Shown here: positions 25,749 through 34,560 of the stretch, piece after piece
Layout: each line of letters opens with the position of its first letter
Numbering within the stretch: position 1 is the first letter of the stretch
Assembly (NCBI GenBank): GCA_028382005.1
Contig: JAOESH010000016.1
Span: 1 to 41,183, forward strand
Source of the DNA: Pseudomonadota bacterium
GTDB taxonomy: Bacteria; Pseudomonadota; Alphaproteobacteria; Puniceispirillales; Marisalimonadaceae
Length of the DNA: 41,183 nt
Direction: 5' to 3'
Notes under the pieces: model-generated
The model's input: only the letters and a program-made list of their open reading frames with translations
Database searches by the model: none
What the model was told of the DNA's origin: nothing
Translations under genes and position numbers: made by a program

Positions 25749-27563
25749 TCAAGTAACATCTGCATAAATTATATCATCTAACATCATTTCTAAAGATTTG
25801 CTGTTATTCCAAGTATCTATGTTTAATCTTCCTAAGAAACTTAAGTTAACATTTTCGTAATTATCAAAAATTTTGTTTAAAGGACTGTTTAAAATATTAA
25901 ATTTTTTAACTTTTAATTTTTTTGAAGATCTATCACTTATATAAAACGATATGTGTTCTTTACTAGAACCAAATTTTCTTAAAGATGAAATTTTAGCATT
26001 AGGAATTATAAATTTTGGCTCTTCCATACCAATTCCCCATGGCCCTAAATCTTCTAACCACTCAGCTAACTCTATAGTACAGCCTGAAATAGGAATAACT
26101 GATGCAGCAAAATGTGTAACTTTAGGAATTTCATTATTTATAAGCAAATCTACTTTTTTAATTAAAAATTCACAAAGTTCATCAATTTTACCTTCTTTAA
26201 TTGTAAAACCAGCAGCCATGTCATGACCACCACCTGAGTTAATTATTTTCAACTTGGACGCTTCTAAAATTATATCTCCTAAAGGGATACCGTTAACAGA
26301 TCTCCCAGAACCTTTACATGTACCATCTTTATTAATAGCAATCACCAATACAGGTCTATTATATAACTCTTTCATCCTGCCAGCTACAATACCAATTATT
26401 CCTTCATGAAAATCCTTGCCACTGACTACTATTGCATTTGGGATTATATTGTTATTATCATTTATATTTTTTTCAATTTGTCCAATAACAGATTTTTCTA
26501 ATTCAGAAGTAAGTAACCTTCTTTTTTCATTTAAATCATTTAACTTACGAGCAATCTCAATTGACTTGAATTCATCTGTCTCTTTAAGAAGACAAACCCC
26601 TAATTCACTATTACCTATTCTCCCACCAGCATTTATTCTTGGCCCTAAAGAAAAACCTAATGCTTGAGTGTTTGGTTCATTATTTACATTACTTACATCA
26701 CATAAAGCTTTTATCCCTAAATTTTGTCTTTTTTTCATAACTAATAGACCTTGTTTTACAAAAGCTCTATTTAAACCTCTTAGTGGAACTACATCACACA
26801 CTGTTCCTAAAGCGACAAGATCTAAAAATTTAAATAAGTTAGGTTCTTTTCTATTTTTAAAAAAACCTTTATTCCTTAATTCCCTATTTAAACCAATTAA
26901 AAATATAAAAGTAACTCCTGCAGCACATAAATCTTCATATCCTTTTTGAGTATCAATTCTTTTAGGATTAATAATAGCATATGCTGGTGGCAAAGTTATA
27001 TCTGGGTTATGATGATCTATAACAATAAGGTCTAAGTTTACTGAACTCATTGCCTTAAGTGGTTCGAAAGAAGAAATTCCACAATCTACTGTAATAATTA
27101 ACTTAGTTCCTTTTTCATGGAGACCTTTTAATGCTTTTTCATTAGGACCATAACCTTCCAAAAATCTATCTGGAATATGAATAAATGATTTACATCCGCA
27201 ATATTCTAAATAATTTGCTATCAAAGCTGCAGAAGTTGCTCCATCAACGTCATAATCACCAAAAATTCCAATTGGTCGAGAGTTTAAAACTTCTTCTGCT
27301 AATCGATTTACCCCTTTTTCTAAATCTTTAAATACAAAAGGATCAGGTAATAGATTTTTTAATTTAGGGCTTAGAAAATTATCAAAATTATCAAAAGTCA
27401 TACCTTTATAGGATAAATAAGGAGAAATATAATTTGGTAAATTAAATTTTTGATGTAAATAATCAACAAGTCTTTGAGTTTCGTTATCTAAAGTTAATAA
27501 ATGCCAGTATGCATCCATAATAGATGATTGTGCGTTATATAATTTAGAGTTATCTAATGACAT
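25749..27563 (-). CDS. recJ: Single-stranded-DNA-specific exonuclease RecJ
   Basis: RecJ is a 5' to 3' single-strand DNA exonuclease of the DHH superfamily acting in recombination and repair. The 604-residue protein shows the DHH phosphoesterase motifs: IFGDYDVDGATSAALI (about residue 100), ITVDCGISS, LIVIDHHNPD, and GTVCDVVPLRGLNR. The DHHA1 region contains SGGGHDMAAGF with the substrate-binding GGGH. Length and order are normal. It starts 16 bp after hom on the same strand and is followed by tRNA-Glu. Confidence 0.95.
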   Translation of the reverse strand: MSLDNSKLYNAQSSIMDAYWHLLTLDNETQRLVDYLHQKFNLPNYISPYLSYKGMTFDNFDNFLSPKLKNLLPDPFVFKDLEKGVNRLAEEVLNSRPIGIFGDYDVDGATSAALIANYLEYCGCKSFIHIPDRFLEGYGPNEKALKGLHEKGTKLIITVDCGISSFEPLKAMSSVNLDLIVIDHHNPDITLPPAYAIINPKRIDTQKGYEDLCAAGVTFIFLIGLNRELRNKGFFKNRKEPNLFKFLDLVALGTVCDVVPLRGLNRAFVKQGLLVMKKRQNLGIKALCDVSNVNNEPNTQALGFSLGPRINAGGRIGNSELGVCLLKETDEFKSIEIARKLNDLNEKRRLLTSELEKSVIGQIEKNINDNNNIIPNAIVVSGKDFHEGIIGIVAGRMKELYNRPVLVIAINKDGTCKGSGRSVNGIPLGDIILEASKLKIINSGGGHDMAAGFTIKEGKIDELCEFLIKKVDLLINNEIPKVTHFAASVIPISGCTIELAEWLEDLGPWGIGMEEPKFIIPNAKISSLRKFGSSKEHISFYISDRSSKKLKVKKFNILNSPLNKIFDNYENVNLSFLGRLNIDTWNNSKSLEMMLDDIIYADVT

Positions 27564-27579
27564 AAATTTAATTATTTTA

Positions 27580-28875
27580 TCATGAATATATACTTAAACA
27601 AACTGGCTCAGCAATTACACCATCTAATTTAATTATAGATATAAGAGCTTTATCTAGTATTAATTTATCAGCTTCATGAGTTATTATCACTAATTCAGCA
27701 GTTTTATCCTCATGATTTGATTTTTGAATAAAGCTCTCAATTGATAATTCGTGATCTTTGAAAATGGAAGTAAGATTTGCTAGAACACCAGATTTGTCAA
27801 TTACATTTAACCTTAAGTAAAATCTAAATTTATCAACGTAAGCCTTTGTATTATAATTGTTTTTTATTTCAAACGAACTTCTGCCAAATGAAAGTAAGTT
27901 TGTACCATTTGCAAAATCAACAATATCAGCTAATACAGCTGATGCTGTAGGTTTTCCACCAGCACCAGCGCCTGTAATCATAACGCTTCCTGCTAAGCTA
28001 GATTGTACTTGAACGGCATTAAGCACGCCAGAAACATTTGACAAGCCAAAATTTTTGGGTATTAGCCAGGGTTCGATAGAACAGAACAATTCTTCTTCAT
28101 TATCTTCATTTTTAGTAACTAAAGAATTACCTAATAATTTAATTTTATATCCTAGTTCTGAACAATATTTAATATCATTTAAAGAAATATTTCTAATACC
28201 CTTTATAGCTAAATTATTAATATTAGGCATTTTACCATAAGCAAGACCTGATAATATGATAGTTTTGTGAGCAGCATCAATGCCATCAATGTCAAATGAA
28301 GGATCTGCCTCCGCATACCCTTTCTTTTGAGCGTCACTTAGAACCTCATCAAAGTTTTTTTCAGTCAACTCCATTTCTGACAAAATATAATTAGCAGTGC
28401 CATTCAAAATTCCAGTTAATTTTGTAATCTCATTTACTATTAACCCTTCTCTAATCAATTTTAAAATAGGAATACCGCCTGCTACAGAAGCCTCGAAAGA
28501 GAAAAATAAATTGTCATTCTCAGCTATTTCAGCAAGTTCTTTACCATATTTAGCAATTAAAGCCTTATTTGCAGTTATAAGACCTTTTTTATTTTGAAGT
28601 GAAGAAAAACATAAATCTTTTGCAACACCATCGTCACCTCCAATTAATTCTACTATCACATCTATGTCAGGAGAATGAGACATAGCAACTGGATCGTCAA
28701 AAAAAGGTATGTTTTTAATATTAACCTTTCTCTTTTTATCTTTTGATTTAGCTGACACACCGTGTAATTCAATTTGAAATTGATCATTTTGTACCCTAAA
28801 ACCTTTAATAAGCTGGTATGCAACTTCTTCGCCCACATTACCAAGTCCTGCTATACCAATTCTAATAGGCTTCAT
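27580..28875 (-). CDS. hom: Homoserine dehydrogenase
   Basis: This enzyme reduces aspartate semialdehyde to homoserine in threonine and methionine synthesis. About 431 residues: a Rossmann domain opening with IGIAGLGNVGEEVA, a catalytic domain with LTGILNGTANYILSEM, GYAEADPSFDIDGIDAAHK (containing the conserved Glu and Asp) and GAGAGGKPTASAV. A C-terminal ACT domain (LNVIDKSGVLANLTSIF) is the likely site of threonine feedback. I chose ATG at 28875, which has AAGGA eight bases upstream, over the in-frame TTG at 28893. recJ follows 16 bp later. Confidence 0.95.
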   Translation of the reverse strand: MKPIRIGIAGLGNVGEEVAYQLIKGFRVQNDQFQIELHGVSAKSKDKKRKVNIKNIPFFDDPVAMSHSPDIDVIVELIGGDDGVAKDLCFSSLQNKKGLITANKALIAKYGKELAEIAENDNLFFSFEASVAGGIPILKLIREGLIVNEITKLTGILNGTANYILSEMELTEKNFDEVLSDAQKKGYAEADPSFDIDGIDAAHKTIILSGLAYGKMPNINNLAIKGIRNISLNDIKYCSELGYKIKLLGNSLVTKNEDNEEELFCSIEPWLIPKNFGLSNVSGVLNAVQVQSSLAGSVMITGAGAGGKPTASAVLADIVDFANGTNLLSFGRSSFEIKNNYNTKAYVDKFRFYLRLNVIDKSGVLANLTSIFKDHELSIESFIQKSNHEDKTAELVIITHEADKLILDKALISIIKLDGVIAEPVCLSIYS

Positions 28876-28930
28876 CGACAAATCCTTTTTCAAATAATTA
28901 TTTAAAACATTTATTCATTAATTAATAAAC

Positions 28931-28957
28931 AAAAAAAGGTGTGCAGAGCACACCTTT
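28931..28957 (-). terminator. Rho-independent terminator of the rplM-rpsI operon
   Basis: A perfect 10-bp inverted repeat (AAAGGTGTGC at 28935-28944 and GCACACCTTT at 28948-28957) encloses a 3-base AGA loop. On the minus strand it is followed by a T run (the A run at 28931-28937 on the plus strand overlaps the stem end). It lies 22 bp after the rpsI stop, so it ends the ribosomal protein transcript before hom. Confidence 0.92.
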
Positions 28958-28979
28958 AAGTAAAAACAATAAACAGAAA

Positions 28980-29468
28980 TTATCTTTTAGAAAATTGAAA
29001 GCTTTTTCTTGCTTTTGCTCTACCGTATTTTTTACGTTCTACAACTCTTGAATCTCTTGTTAACATCCCGGCTACTTTTAGAGGTTTTCTTAAGTCAGGT
29101 TCAAATAAACTTAATGCCCTACTCAAGCCATGCCTCACAGCTCCTGCTTGACCTGACAAACCACCACCTTTGACGGTAGCTGTAACATCAAATTGATCTT
29201 TTCTTTCTGTTACATCAAATACAAAGTTCAATTGCATTTGCAAAACAGGCCTAGCAAAATACAATGACATATCTTTGCCATTGATTATAATTTTACCTGT
29301 GCCCCTTTTTACCCAAACTCTAGCAGTAGACTCTTTTCTTCTACCAGTAGAGTATGATCTGCCTAATTTATCAATTTTAGGCTCACGCTCTATTGTTGAG
29401 ACTTCTTCGTTTTGATTTAATTTTGATAAATCACTTAAATTATTAATATCTTTGTTTTCTTCAGTCAT
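28980..29468 (-). CDS. rpsI: 30S ribosomal protein S9
   Basis: S9 is a ribosomal protein of the small subunit whose C-terminus reaches the P-site tRNA. The 162 residues are longer than the typical 130 because of an acidic N-terminal extension (about residues 1-33), as is common in Alphaproteobacteria. The core begins at [18 protein letters not shown], and [19 protein letters not shown] is the family signature. The C-terminus is [10 protein letters not shown] with the conserved SKR end. It starts 11 bp after rplM and is followed by a strong terminator. Confidence 0.98.
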   Translation of the reverse strand: MTEENKDINNLSDLSKLNQNEEVSTIEREPKIDKLGRSYSTGRRKESTARVWVKRGTGKIIINGKDMSLYFARPVLQMQLNFVFDVTERKDQFDVTATVKGGGLSGQAGAVRHGLSRALSLFEPDLRKPLKVAGMLTRDSRVVERKKYGRAKARKSFQFSKR

Positions 29469-29479
29469 TTCAAAAACCC

Positions 29480-29944
29480 TTAACTATTTTTTCTGTTCAT
29501 AGATTTAACATCTAGAACTTTTGGAGATTGAGCCTCATGAGGATGTGAGTTACCAGCGTATAAATGCAATTGCCTCATAACTTGTCGACCAAGCGGCCCC
29601 CTCGGTATCATTCTTTCGACAGCCTTTTTAAGAACCCTGTCAGGAAATCTACCATCAAGAATTTTATCAGCTTTTCTCTCTTTAATCCCACCTGGATAAC
29701 CGGTATGCCAGTAATAAGTTTTTTGAGTTCTCTTATTACCTGTTAAAACAACTTTTTCGCAGTTGATAACAATTACATTATCTCCACAAGCCATGTGAGG
29801 TGTAAAACCAACTTTATGCTTACCTCTTAAGCGATTAGCTATAATAACAGCTAAACGCCCTAATACTAGACCCTCTGCATCTACCACAAACCAATCTTTG
29901 CTTATATCATTAGGCTTGGCTGAATAAGTACCCTTTAAAGCCAT
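29480..29944 (-). CDS. rplM: 50S ribosomal protein L13
   Basis: L13 is an early-assembling protein of the large subunit. The 154-residue product has the L13 signatures [49 protein letters not shown] and [21 protein letters not shown] (only partly cited here). AAAGGA precedes the ATG by six bases. It heads the rplM-rpsI pair, a nearly universal bacterial operon; the promoter lies in the 29945-30183 gap. Confidence 0.98.
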   Translation of the reverse strand: MALKGTYSAKPNDISKDWFVVDAEGLVLGRLAVIIANRLRGKHKVGFTPHMACGDNVIVINCEKVVLTGNKRTQKTYYWHTGYPGGIKERKADKILDGRFPDRVLKKAVERMIPRGPLGRQVMRQLHLYAGNSHPHEAQSPKVLDVKSMNRKNS

Positions 29945-30183
29945 TTAATTTCCTTTTAAATAATGTTAAACTAATTTTTCATTCTTTTACAGCTATTAGA
30001 TAACATAGTCAATAGAATTAAATTAAATAAAATCTATTGTTTTCAATGATTTATATTAAAGAGTATTATAATACCACATATTAATAAGTAAATTTTATTT
30101 CTAACATTGGCTAATTAAAATATTGTATTTAGTAACAATATAAGATTAATTATAATGTAAATTATTCAAAGGTAAGTAAATTT
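29945..30183. promoter_or_regulatory. Divergent intergenic region between rplM and trpD
   Basis: These 239 AT-rich bases separate the divergent rplM-rpsI and trp-moa-lexA units and must hold both promoters. Two symmetric elements are visible: a palindrome GTATTATAATAC at 30063-30074 and a 7-bp inverted pair ATATTGT (30120-30126)/ACAATAT (30135-30141), about 43 bases before trpD. AAAGG near 30170 can be the trpD ribosome binding site. I see no trp leader peptide with tandem Trp codons and no attenuator. Confidence 0.45.
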
Positions 30184-31206
30184 ATGCAAAGTAATGAAAA
30201 CTTTAAAAGCCTTCTTAAATATATAACTGATGGAACAAAACTAAATTATCAGCAAAGTAAACAAGCTTTTGAAATAATCATGTCTGGAGACGCGACTGAT
30301 TCACAAATTTCATCATTTTTGACTGCAATCAAAATGCAAGAACACAACCCTATTATGATTGCAGCTGGTGCAGAAATTTTGCGTTATAAATGTTCTAAAA
30401 TTAAATCTAAGGATAATACAATAGATGTAGTAGGTACTGGTGGAGATAATTTAGGTACATTAAATATTTCAACTGCGGTTTCATTTGTAATAGCTGGAGC
30501 TAATATTCCAGTTGCAAAACATGGAAATTATTCTGCAACTTCAAAATCTGGAGCTGCAAATGTCTTAAAATCGCTTTCAGTTAATATTGACTGTGATATT
30601 AATGTTGTAGAGAAGTGCCTGCATGATATTGGAATTTGTTTTCTACTTGCTCCTAAACATCATACAGCCATGAAATATGTTGGTAAAATAAGACAAGAAA
30701 TTGGCATTAGGACAATTTTTAATCTCCTGGGACCATTATCTAATCCTGCTTTAGTTAAAAAACAATTATTAGGTGTATATGATAAATCGTTAATTATTCC
30801 ATTTGCAGAGTCATTAAAAAAATTAGGTTCTACTCATGCCTGGATTGTACATGGAAGTGATGGGTTGGATGAAGTTACTATAACTGGTAAAACTTACTGT
30901 GCACAATTGAAAGATAACGAAATTACTGAATTTTTTATACACCCCTCTGACTTAAACATACCAACAGCAAAAATAAATGATATAATTGGAGGTGAACCAG
31001 ACGAAAATGCAAAAGAAATTATTGCTTTGTTAAACGGTAAAAAAAGTGTTTTTAGAGACGTAGTAATACTAAACTCAGCCTCTGCATTATTGGCTACTGG
31101 TAACGCTTCTGATCTAGAAGAAGCTGCAACTAAATCAATTCAATCTATAGATAATGGAAAAGCTCTAGAAAAATTAAATATGTTAATTAAAATGACTAAT
31201 AATTAA
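30184..31206 (+). CDS. trpD: Anthranilate phosphoribosyltransferase
   Basis: TrpD joins anthranilate and phosphoribosyl pyrophosphate in tryptophan synthesis. The 340-residue length is standard. DVVGTGGDNLGTLNIST (about residues 81-97, PRPP/Mg binding) and KHGNYSATSKSGAANVL (about 112-128) are the two hallmark motifs; FLLAPKHHTAMKYV and GIRTIFNLLGPLSNPA follow. Unlike many alphaproteobacteria, trpG is not immediately upstream. trpC follows 13 bp later. Confidence 0.97.
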   Translation: MQSNENFKSLLKYITDGTKLNYQQSKQAFEIIMSGDATDSQISSFLTAIKMQEHNPIMIAAGAEILRYKCSKIKSKDNTIDVVGTGGDNLGTLNISTAVSFVIAGANIPVAKHGNYSATSKSGAANVLKSLSVNIDCDINVVEKCLHDIGICFLLAPKHHTAMKYVGKIRQEIGIRTIFNLLGPLSNPALVKKQLLGVYDKSLIIPFAESLKKLGSTHAWIVHGSDGLDEVTITGKTYCAQLKDNEITEFFIHPSDLNIPTAKINDIIGGEPDENAKEIIALLNGKKSVFRDVVILNSASALLATGNASDLEEAATKSIQSIDNGKALEKLNMLIKMTNN

Positions 31207-31219
31207 GGTTTTAAAATAA

Positions 31220-32008
31220 ATGTTAACAAAATTACAAGAGATTATAAATTATAAAAAAGAAGAGTTTTTATTTAGAAAAGGGAAAATAACTGAGCAAGAG
31301 ATTAATTCCCAAATAGATATACAGGAAAAACCAAGAGAGTTTATTAAAAAACTAAATAATCCAGAACAACTAAATTTGATCGCTGAAATTAAAAAAGCTT
31401 CTCCTAGCAAAGGTTTAATAAGAAGTGATTTTAATCCAATTGAACTTGCTGAATGTTACGAGAATGGAAATGCTTCTTGTTTATCTGTTTTAACTGATGA
31501 AAAATACTTCCAAGGAAATAATAAGTATATCAAAATGATCAAGGATAAAGTCAATTTACCTATACTAAGAAAAGACTTTATAATTGATCCATGGCAAATT
31601 AGAGAGTCTCGGGCATTAGGGGCTGATTGTATATTGTTAATAATGGCAGCTCTTAGCCTTGACGAAGCTAAATTATTAGAAAATGAAGCTCATAATTATA
31701 ATATGGATGTATTAGTGGAAACTCATACATATGAAGAAATAATAATGGCAAATAAATTAAAAACTAATTTAATAGGCATCAATAATAGAAATCTAAAAAC
31801 CATGGAAGTTGATATCAATAACACTATAAATTTAAAAAAACATATCGATGTTGATAAAATTATCGTTGCTGAAAGTGGATTAAAAAACCATAAAGATTTA
31901 ATTATGTTAAAAGAAAATGGTATTAATATTTTTTTAATTGGTGAAAGTTTAATGAAAGAACAAGATTTGGAATTAGCTACAAAAAAAATCTTAGGAATTG
32001 AAAATTGA
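31220..32008 (+). CDS. trpC: Indole-3-glycerol-phosphate synthase
   Basis: TrpC cyclises carboxyphenylaminodeoxyribulose phosphate to indole-3-glycerol phosphate. The 262-residue (beta/alpha)8 protein has IAEIKKASPSKGLIR with the substrate-phosphate and catalytic Lys, then LRKDFIIDPWQIRESRALGA (about residues 113-132), GINNRNLKTMEVD and VAESGLKNHKDL. It is a stand-alone TrpC without fused TrpF. Its last four bases overlap the moaC start codon region, so moaC is translationally coupled. Confidence 0.97.
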   Translation: MLTKLQEIINYKKEEFLFRKGKITEQEINSQIDIQEKPREFIKKLNNPEQLNLIAEIKKASPSKGLIRSDFNPIELAECYENGNASCLSVLTDEKYFQGNNKYIKMIKDKVNLPILRKDFIIDPWQIRESRALGADCILLIMAALSLDEAKLLENEAHNYNMDVLVETHTYEEIIMANKLKTNLIGINNRNLKTMEVDINNTINLKKHIDVDKIIVAESGLKNHKDLIMLKENGINIFLIGESLMKEQDLELATKKILGIEN

Positions 32009-32487
32009 CCGATAAATTAACTCATTACAACGTTGATGGAGACCCAAGTATGGTCGATATTAACCATAAAGAAAGTACTGTAAGAGTTGCTATTGCAGCT
32101 GGTACAATTACTATGAAACCAGAAACTCTTCAGAAAATATTAGACATTAAAATTAAAAAAGGTGATGTGCTCAATATTGCTAAATTAGCGGGTATTATGG
32201 CTGCAAAAAAAACAGATCAACTAATACCCTTATGCCACTCAATACCTCTTTCTTATGTAAATGTTGACTTACTGCCTGATAAACAAAAATCATGTGTGAA
32301 TGTCGTTGCTGAGGCATCTTTAATTGGGAAAACTGGTGTTGAAATGGAAGCTTTTACTGCAGTATCGATTGCACTATTAACTATTTATGACATGTGTAAA
32401 GCAGTAGATAGAGGAATGGTAATATCAGACATAAAACTTACACACAAATCAGGTGGAAAATCTGGAGTATTCAATGCCAACGTCTAA
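32005..32487 (+). CDS. moaC: Cyclic pyranopterin monophosphate synthase MoaC
   Basis: MoaC completes the first step of molybdenum cofactor synthesis, forming cyclic pyranopterin monophosphate. The 160-residue product shows MVDINHKESTVRVAIA, GIMAAKKTDQLIPLCHSIPL, and TGVEMEAFTAVSIALLTIYD with MCKAVDRGM, which together hold the active-site His, Glu, Asp and Lys. The start is TTG at 32005, overlapping the trpC stop by four bases; no ATG fits the family N-terminus. It supplies cofactor for the molybdenum hydroxylase at 8583-12173. Confidence 0.96.
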   Translation: MTDKLTHYNVDGDPSMVDINHKESTVRVAIAAGTITMKPETLQKILDIKIKKGDVLNIAKLAGIMAAKKTDQLIPLCHSIPLSYVNVDLLPDKQKSCVNVVAEASLIGKTGVEMEAFTAVSIALLTIYDMCKAVDRGMVISDIKLTHKSGGKSGVFNANV

Positions 32488-33733
32488 ATTAATATCCTTA
32501 GATACAGCCATTGAATATATTAAATCTAATTTCTCAAAAATCAGTAATGAAGATATATTTCTTCAAAACGCTTTAGGTAGATGCTTAGCTCAACCTGTTT
32601 ATAGTAATATTAACAATCCAAAATATGATGTTTCTTCTATGGATGGTTACGCTATAAATCACAATGACTTCATAGAATTAAATTCCAATAGCAAAAATAA
32701 TTCTAAAAAGATTATTAAGTTTAAAGTTAACGGAGAGTCATCTGCAGGAAATCCATTCGAAAAAAAAATTGAGCCTTTTGAAGCAGTAAGAATATTTACG
32801 GGTGCAAAGATACCACAGGGTTGTGATACAGTAGTTATTCAAGAAAATGTTCAGGTTTCAAGCGATAAAAAGTATATTTCAACAGAGGCAATTGTTAAAA
32901 AATATGAAAATATTAGAAAAAAAGGCTTAGATTTTAAAAAAGGTGAATGTGTTTTTGAAGCGGGATCATTAATTAAGTCTAGGCATTTAGGTTCTATTGC
33001 TATGACTGGTCAAGCGTGGGTTACTGTAACAAGAAAACCTATTATTTCTATATTATCAACTGGCAACGAAATTTCGAGAGTAGGAGAACAGCTAACAAAA
33101 GATCAAATTCCTAGTGGGAATAGTTTAATGTTAGCAGCAATGGTTTCTGAATTTGGAGGTATCCCAAGAATTTTACCTATAACAGACGATGATCAGAATA
33201 ATATTTATAATACTCTAAATGAAGCTCTTGATAGTGATTTAATAGTGAGCACTGGAGGAGTGTCAGTTGGCAAATATGACTTAATTCAAAAAGCTTTAGA
33301 AAATTTTAAAGGTAAGAATAAAAATGAATTTTGGAAGATTGCAATGAGGCCTGGAAAACCTCTGTTATTTTCTAAAGTTATTAACACCCCTTTTATTGGC
33401 CTCCCAGGAAATCCAGTTTCAAGTGGTGTCTGTTCTTTAATTTTTGTAAATATAGCTATTAGGTCAATGTTGGGTATTACTGGGGTTTACCCTATATTTG
33501 AAAAAGCGGTATTAAATGGTAATTTGTCTGTTAATGATAAAAGAATGGATTTTGTAAGAGCGAAAATGAATCCTAAAGACAGTAATAATTTAGTTACACC
33601 TTTTAAGAAACAAGACAGTTCTATGATAACACAGTTTTCACATTCTGATTGTTTAATAGTTAGAGACCCATTTGAAGAAATAAAAAATAAAGGAGAATTA
33701 GTTAAAATTCTTAGATTCCCTAACAATGTTTAA
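32474..33733 (+). CDS. moeA: Molybdopterin molybdenumtransferase MoeA
   Basis: MoeA inserts molybdate into adenylated molybdopterin. The 419-residue protein has the expected order: YDVSSMDGYAIN (domain with the catalytic-region Asp), GESSAGNPF, AVRIFTGAKIPQGCDTVVIQE, ISILSTGNEI, STGGVSVGKYDL and RPGKPLLF...GLPGNPVSS. I chose ATG at 32474, with GGAG nine bases upstream inside moaC, rather than a GTG at 32453. It overlaps moaC by 14 bases. moaC-moeA-lexA is a common alphaproteobacterial order. Confidence 0.96.
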   Translation: MPTSKLISLDTAIEYIKSNFSKISNEDIFLQNALGRCLAQPVYSNINNPKYDVSSMDGYAINHNDFIELNSNSKNNSKKIIKFKVNGESSAGNPFEKKIEPFEAVRIFTGAKIPQGCDTVVIQENVQVSSDKKYISTEAIVKKYENIRKKGLDFKKGECVFEAGSLIKSRHLGSIAMTGQAWVTVTRKPIISILSTGNEISRVGEQLTKDQIPSGNSLMLAAMVSEFGGIPRILPITDDDQNNIYNTLNEALDSDLIVSTGGVSVGKYDLIQKALENFKGKNKNEFWKIAMRPGKPLLFSKVINTPFIGLPGNPVSSGVCSLIFVNIAIRSMLGITGVYPIFEKAVLNGNLSVNDKRMDFVRAKMNPKDSNNLVTPFKKQDSSMITQFSHSDCLIVRDPFEEIKNKGELVKILRFPNNV

Positions 33734-33744
33734 AAAAAACTTGA

Positions 33745-33750
33745 TATAAT
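33745..33750 (+). promoter_or_regulatory. Probable -10 box of the lexA promoter
   Basis: TATAAT stands 12 bp after the moeA stop and 15 bp before the SOS box. A convincing -35 hexamer at 16-18 bp spacing is not seen, so the promoter assignment rests on the perfect -10 and on its position next to the LexA operator. Confidence 0.45.
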
Positions 33751-33765
33751 AAACATACCATGATA

Positions 33766-33780
33766 GAACAAATCACGAAC
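33766..33780 (+). promoter_or_regulatory. Alphaproteobacterial-type SOS box (LexA operator)
   Basis: GAACAAATCACGAAC is a direct repeat GAAC-N7-GAAC, the complement of the GTTC-N7-GTTC LexA site known from Alphaproteobacteria. It ends 12 bases before the chosen lexA ATG and lies 15 bp after a perfect TATAAT, where bound LexA would block transcription. It implies autoregulation of lexA and independently supports the taxonomic assignment. Confidence 0.9.
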
Positions 33781-33792
33781 ATTGAGGTTATA

Positions 33793-34485
33793 ATGCTTAC
33801 CGTAAAACAAAATCAGTTATTAAATTATCTTATTATACGTATCGAAAAAGATGGGGTGTCTCCGTCATATCAGGAAATTTGCAAAGAGTTAGAATTAAAA
33901 TCTAAATCAGGCATTCATAGAATTGTAAAATCTTTAGAAGAAAGAGGTTATATTGAACGTTTAGAAAATAAGGCAAGAGCTATAGCTCCTAAAAAATATC
34001 CTAACGGTCAAGCATATAATAGTGATGTAATTAATTTTAAAGATAAGTTTATCAATAAACATTCACATTCACATTCAATAGTAAAAAATTTTAAATCTCA
34101 GAGCTATGAAATTCCACTCCTTGGCAAAATTGCTGCTGGATCTCCTATTGAAGCAATATCTAATTATGGTGAATACTTAGATATACCCTCTTTACTTCTA
34201 ACATCTGAAGATTGTTATGCATTGCATGTAGAAGGTGATTCAATGATTGATGAGGGTATTTTCGATGGAGACACAGTAATAATTAATAAAACACCCAATA
34301 TTCACAATGGTGATATTGTTGTAGCTTTAATTGACAATGAAGAAGCAACTTTAAAAAAGTTTAGAAAAAAAGGTGATAGTATAGCGCTTGAACCAGCTAA
34401 TAAAAATTATAAAACACAAATTTATGGTCCTGATAGAATTGTTATACAAGGTAAAATGAGCGGGCTTATAAGAGGTTATAATTAA
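33793..34485 (+). CDS. lexA: SOS repressor LexA
   Basis: LexA represses DNA damage genes and self-cleaves when RecA is activated. About 230 residues: an N-terminal winged helix (MLTVKQNQLL, SPSYQEICKELELKSKSGIH) and a C-terminal S24 peptidase domain. The cleavage site is IAAGSPI (Ala115-Gly116), the nucleophile is Ser150 in VEGDSMID, and the base is Lys188 in ATLKKF. I chose ATG at 33793, with GAGG five bases upstream; the in-frame ATG at 33760 would place the operator inside the coding region and adds residues unlike the family. Confidence 0.96.
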   Translation: MLTVKQNQLLNYLIIRIEKDGVSPSYQEICKELELKSKSGIHRIVKSLEERGYIERLENKARAIAPKKYPNGQAYNSDVINFKDKFINKHSHSHSIVKNFKSQSYEIPLLGKIAAGSPIEAISNYGEYLDIPSLLLTSEDCYALHVEGDSMIDEGIFDGDTVIINKTPNIHNGDIVVALIDNEEATLKKFRKKGDSIALEPANKNYKTQIYGPDRIVIQGKMSGLIRGYN

Positions 34486-34560
34486 ATTTTATTTATTAAT
34501 CTTTAATTTTCTATAATTCTATGCCATTAGTACTTTTTTAACTAAATTGAGAGAATTACT

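Noticed and set aside
28876-28893. TTG start of hom at 28893
   Set aside because: The ATG at 28875 fits the family N-terminus and has AAGGA at good spacing, which lies within the extra codons.
30063-30074. Palindrome GTATTATAATAC as terminator or operator
   Set aside because: No T run, no G/C content in the stem, and such palindromes are expected by chance in this composition.
33760-33792. Earlier lexA start at 33760
   Set aside because: It would place the SOS box inside the coding sequence and adds residues absent in LexA; GAGG supports 33793.
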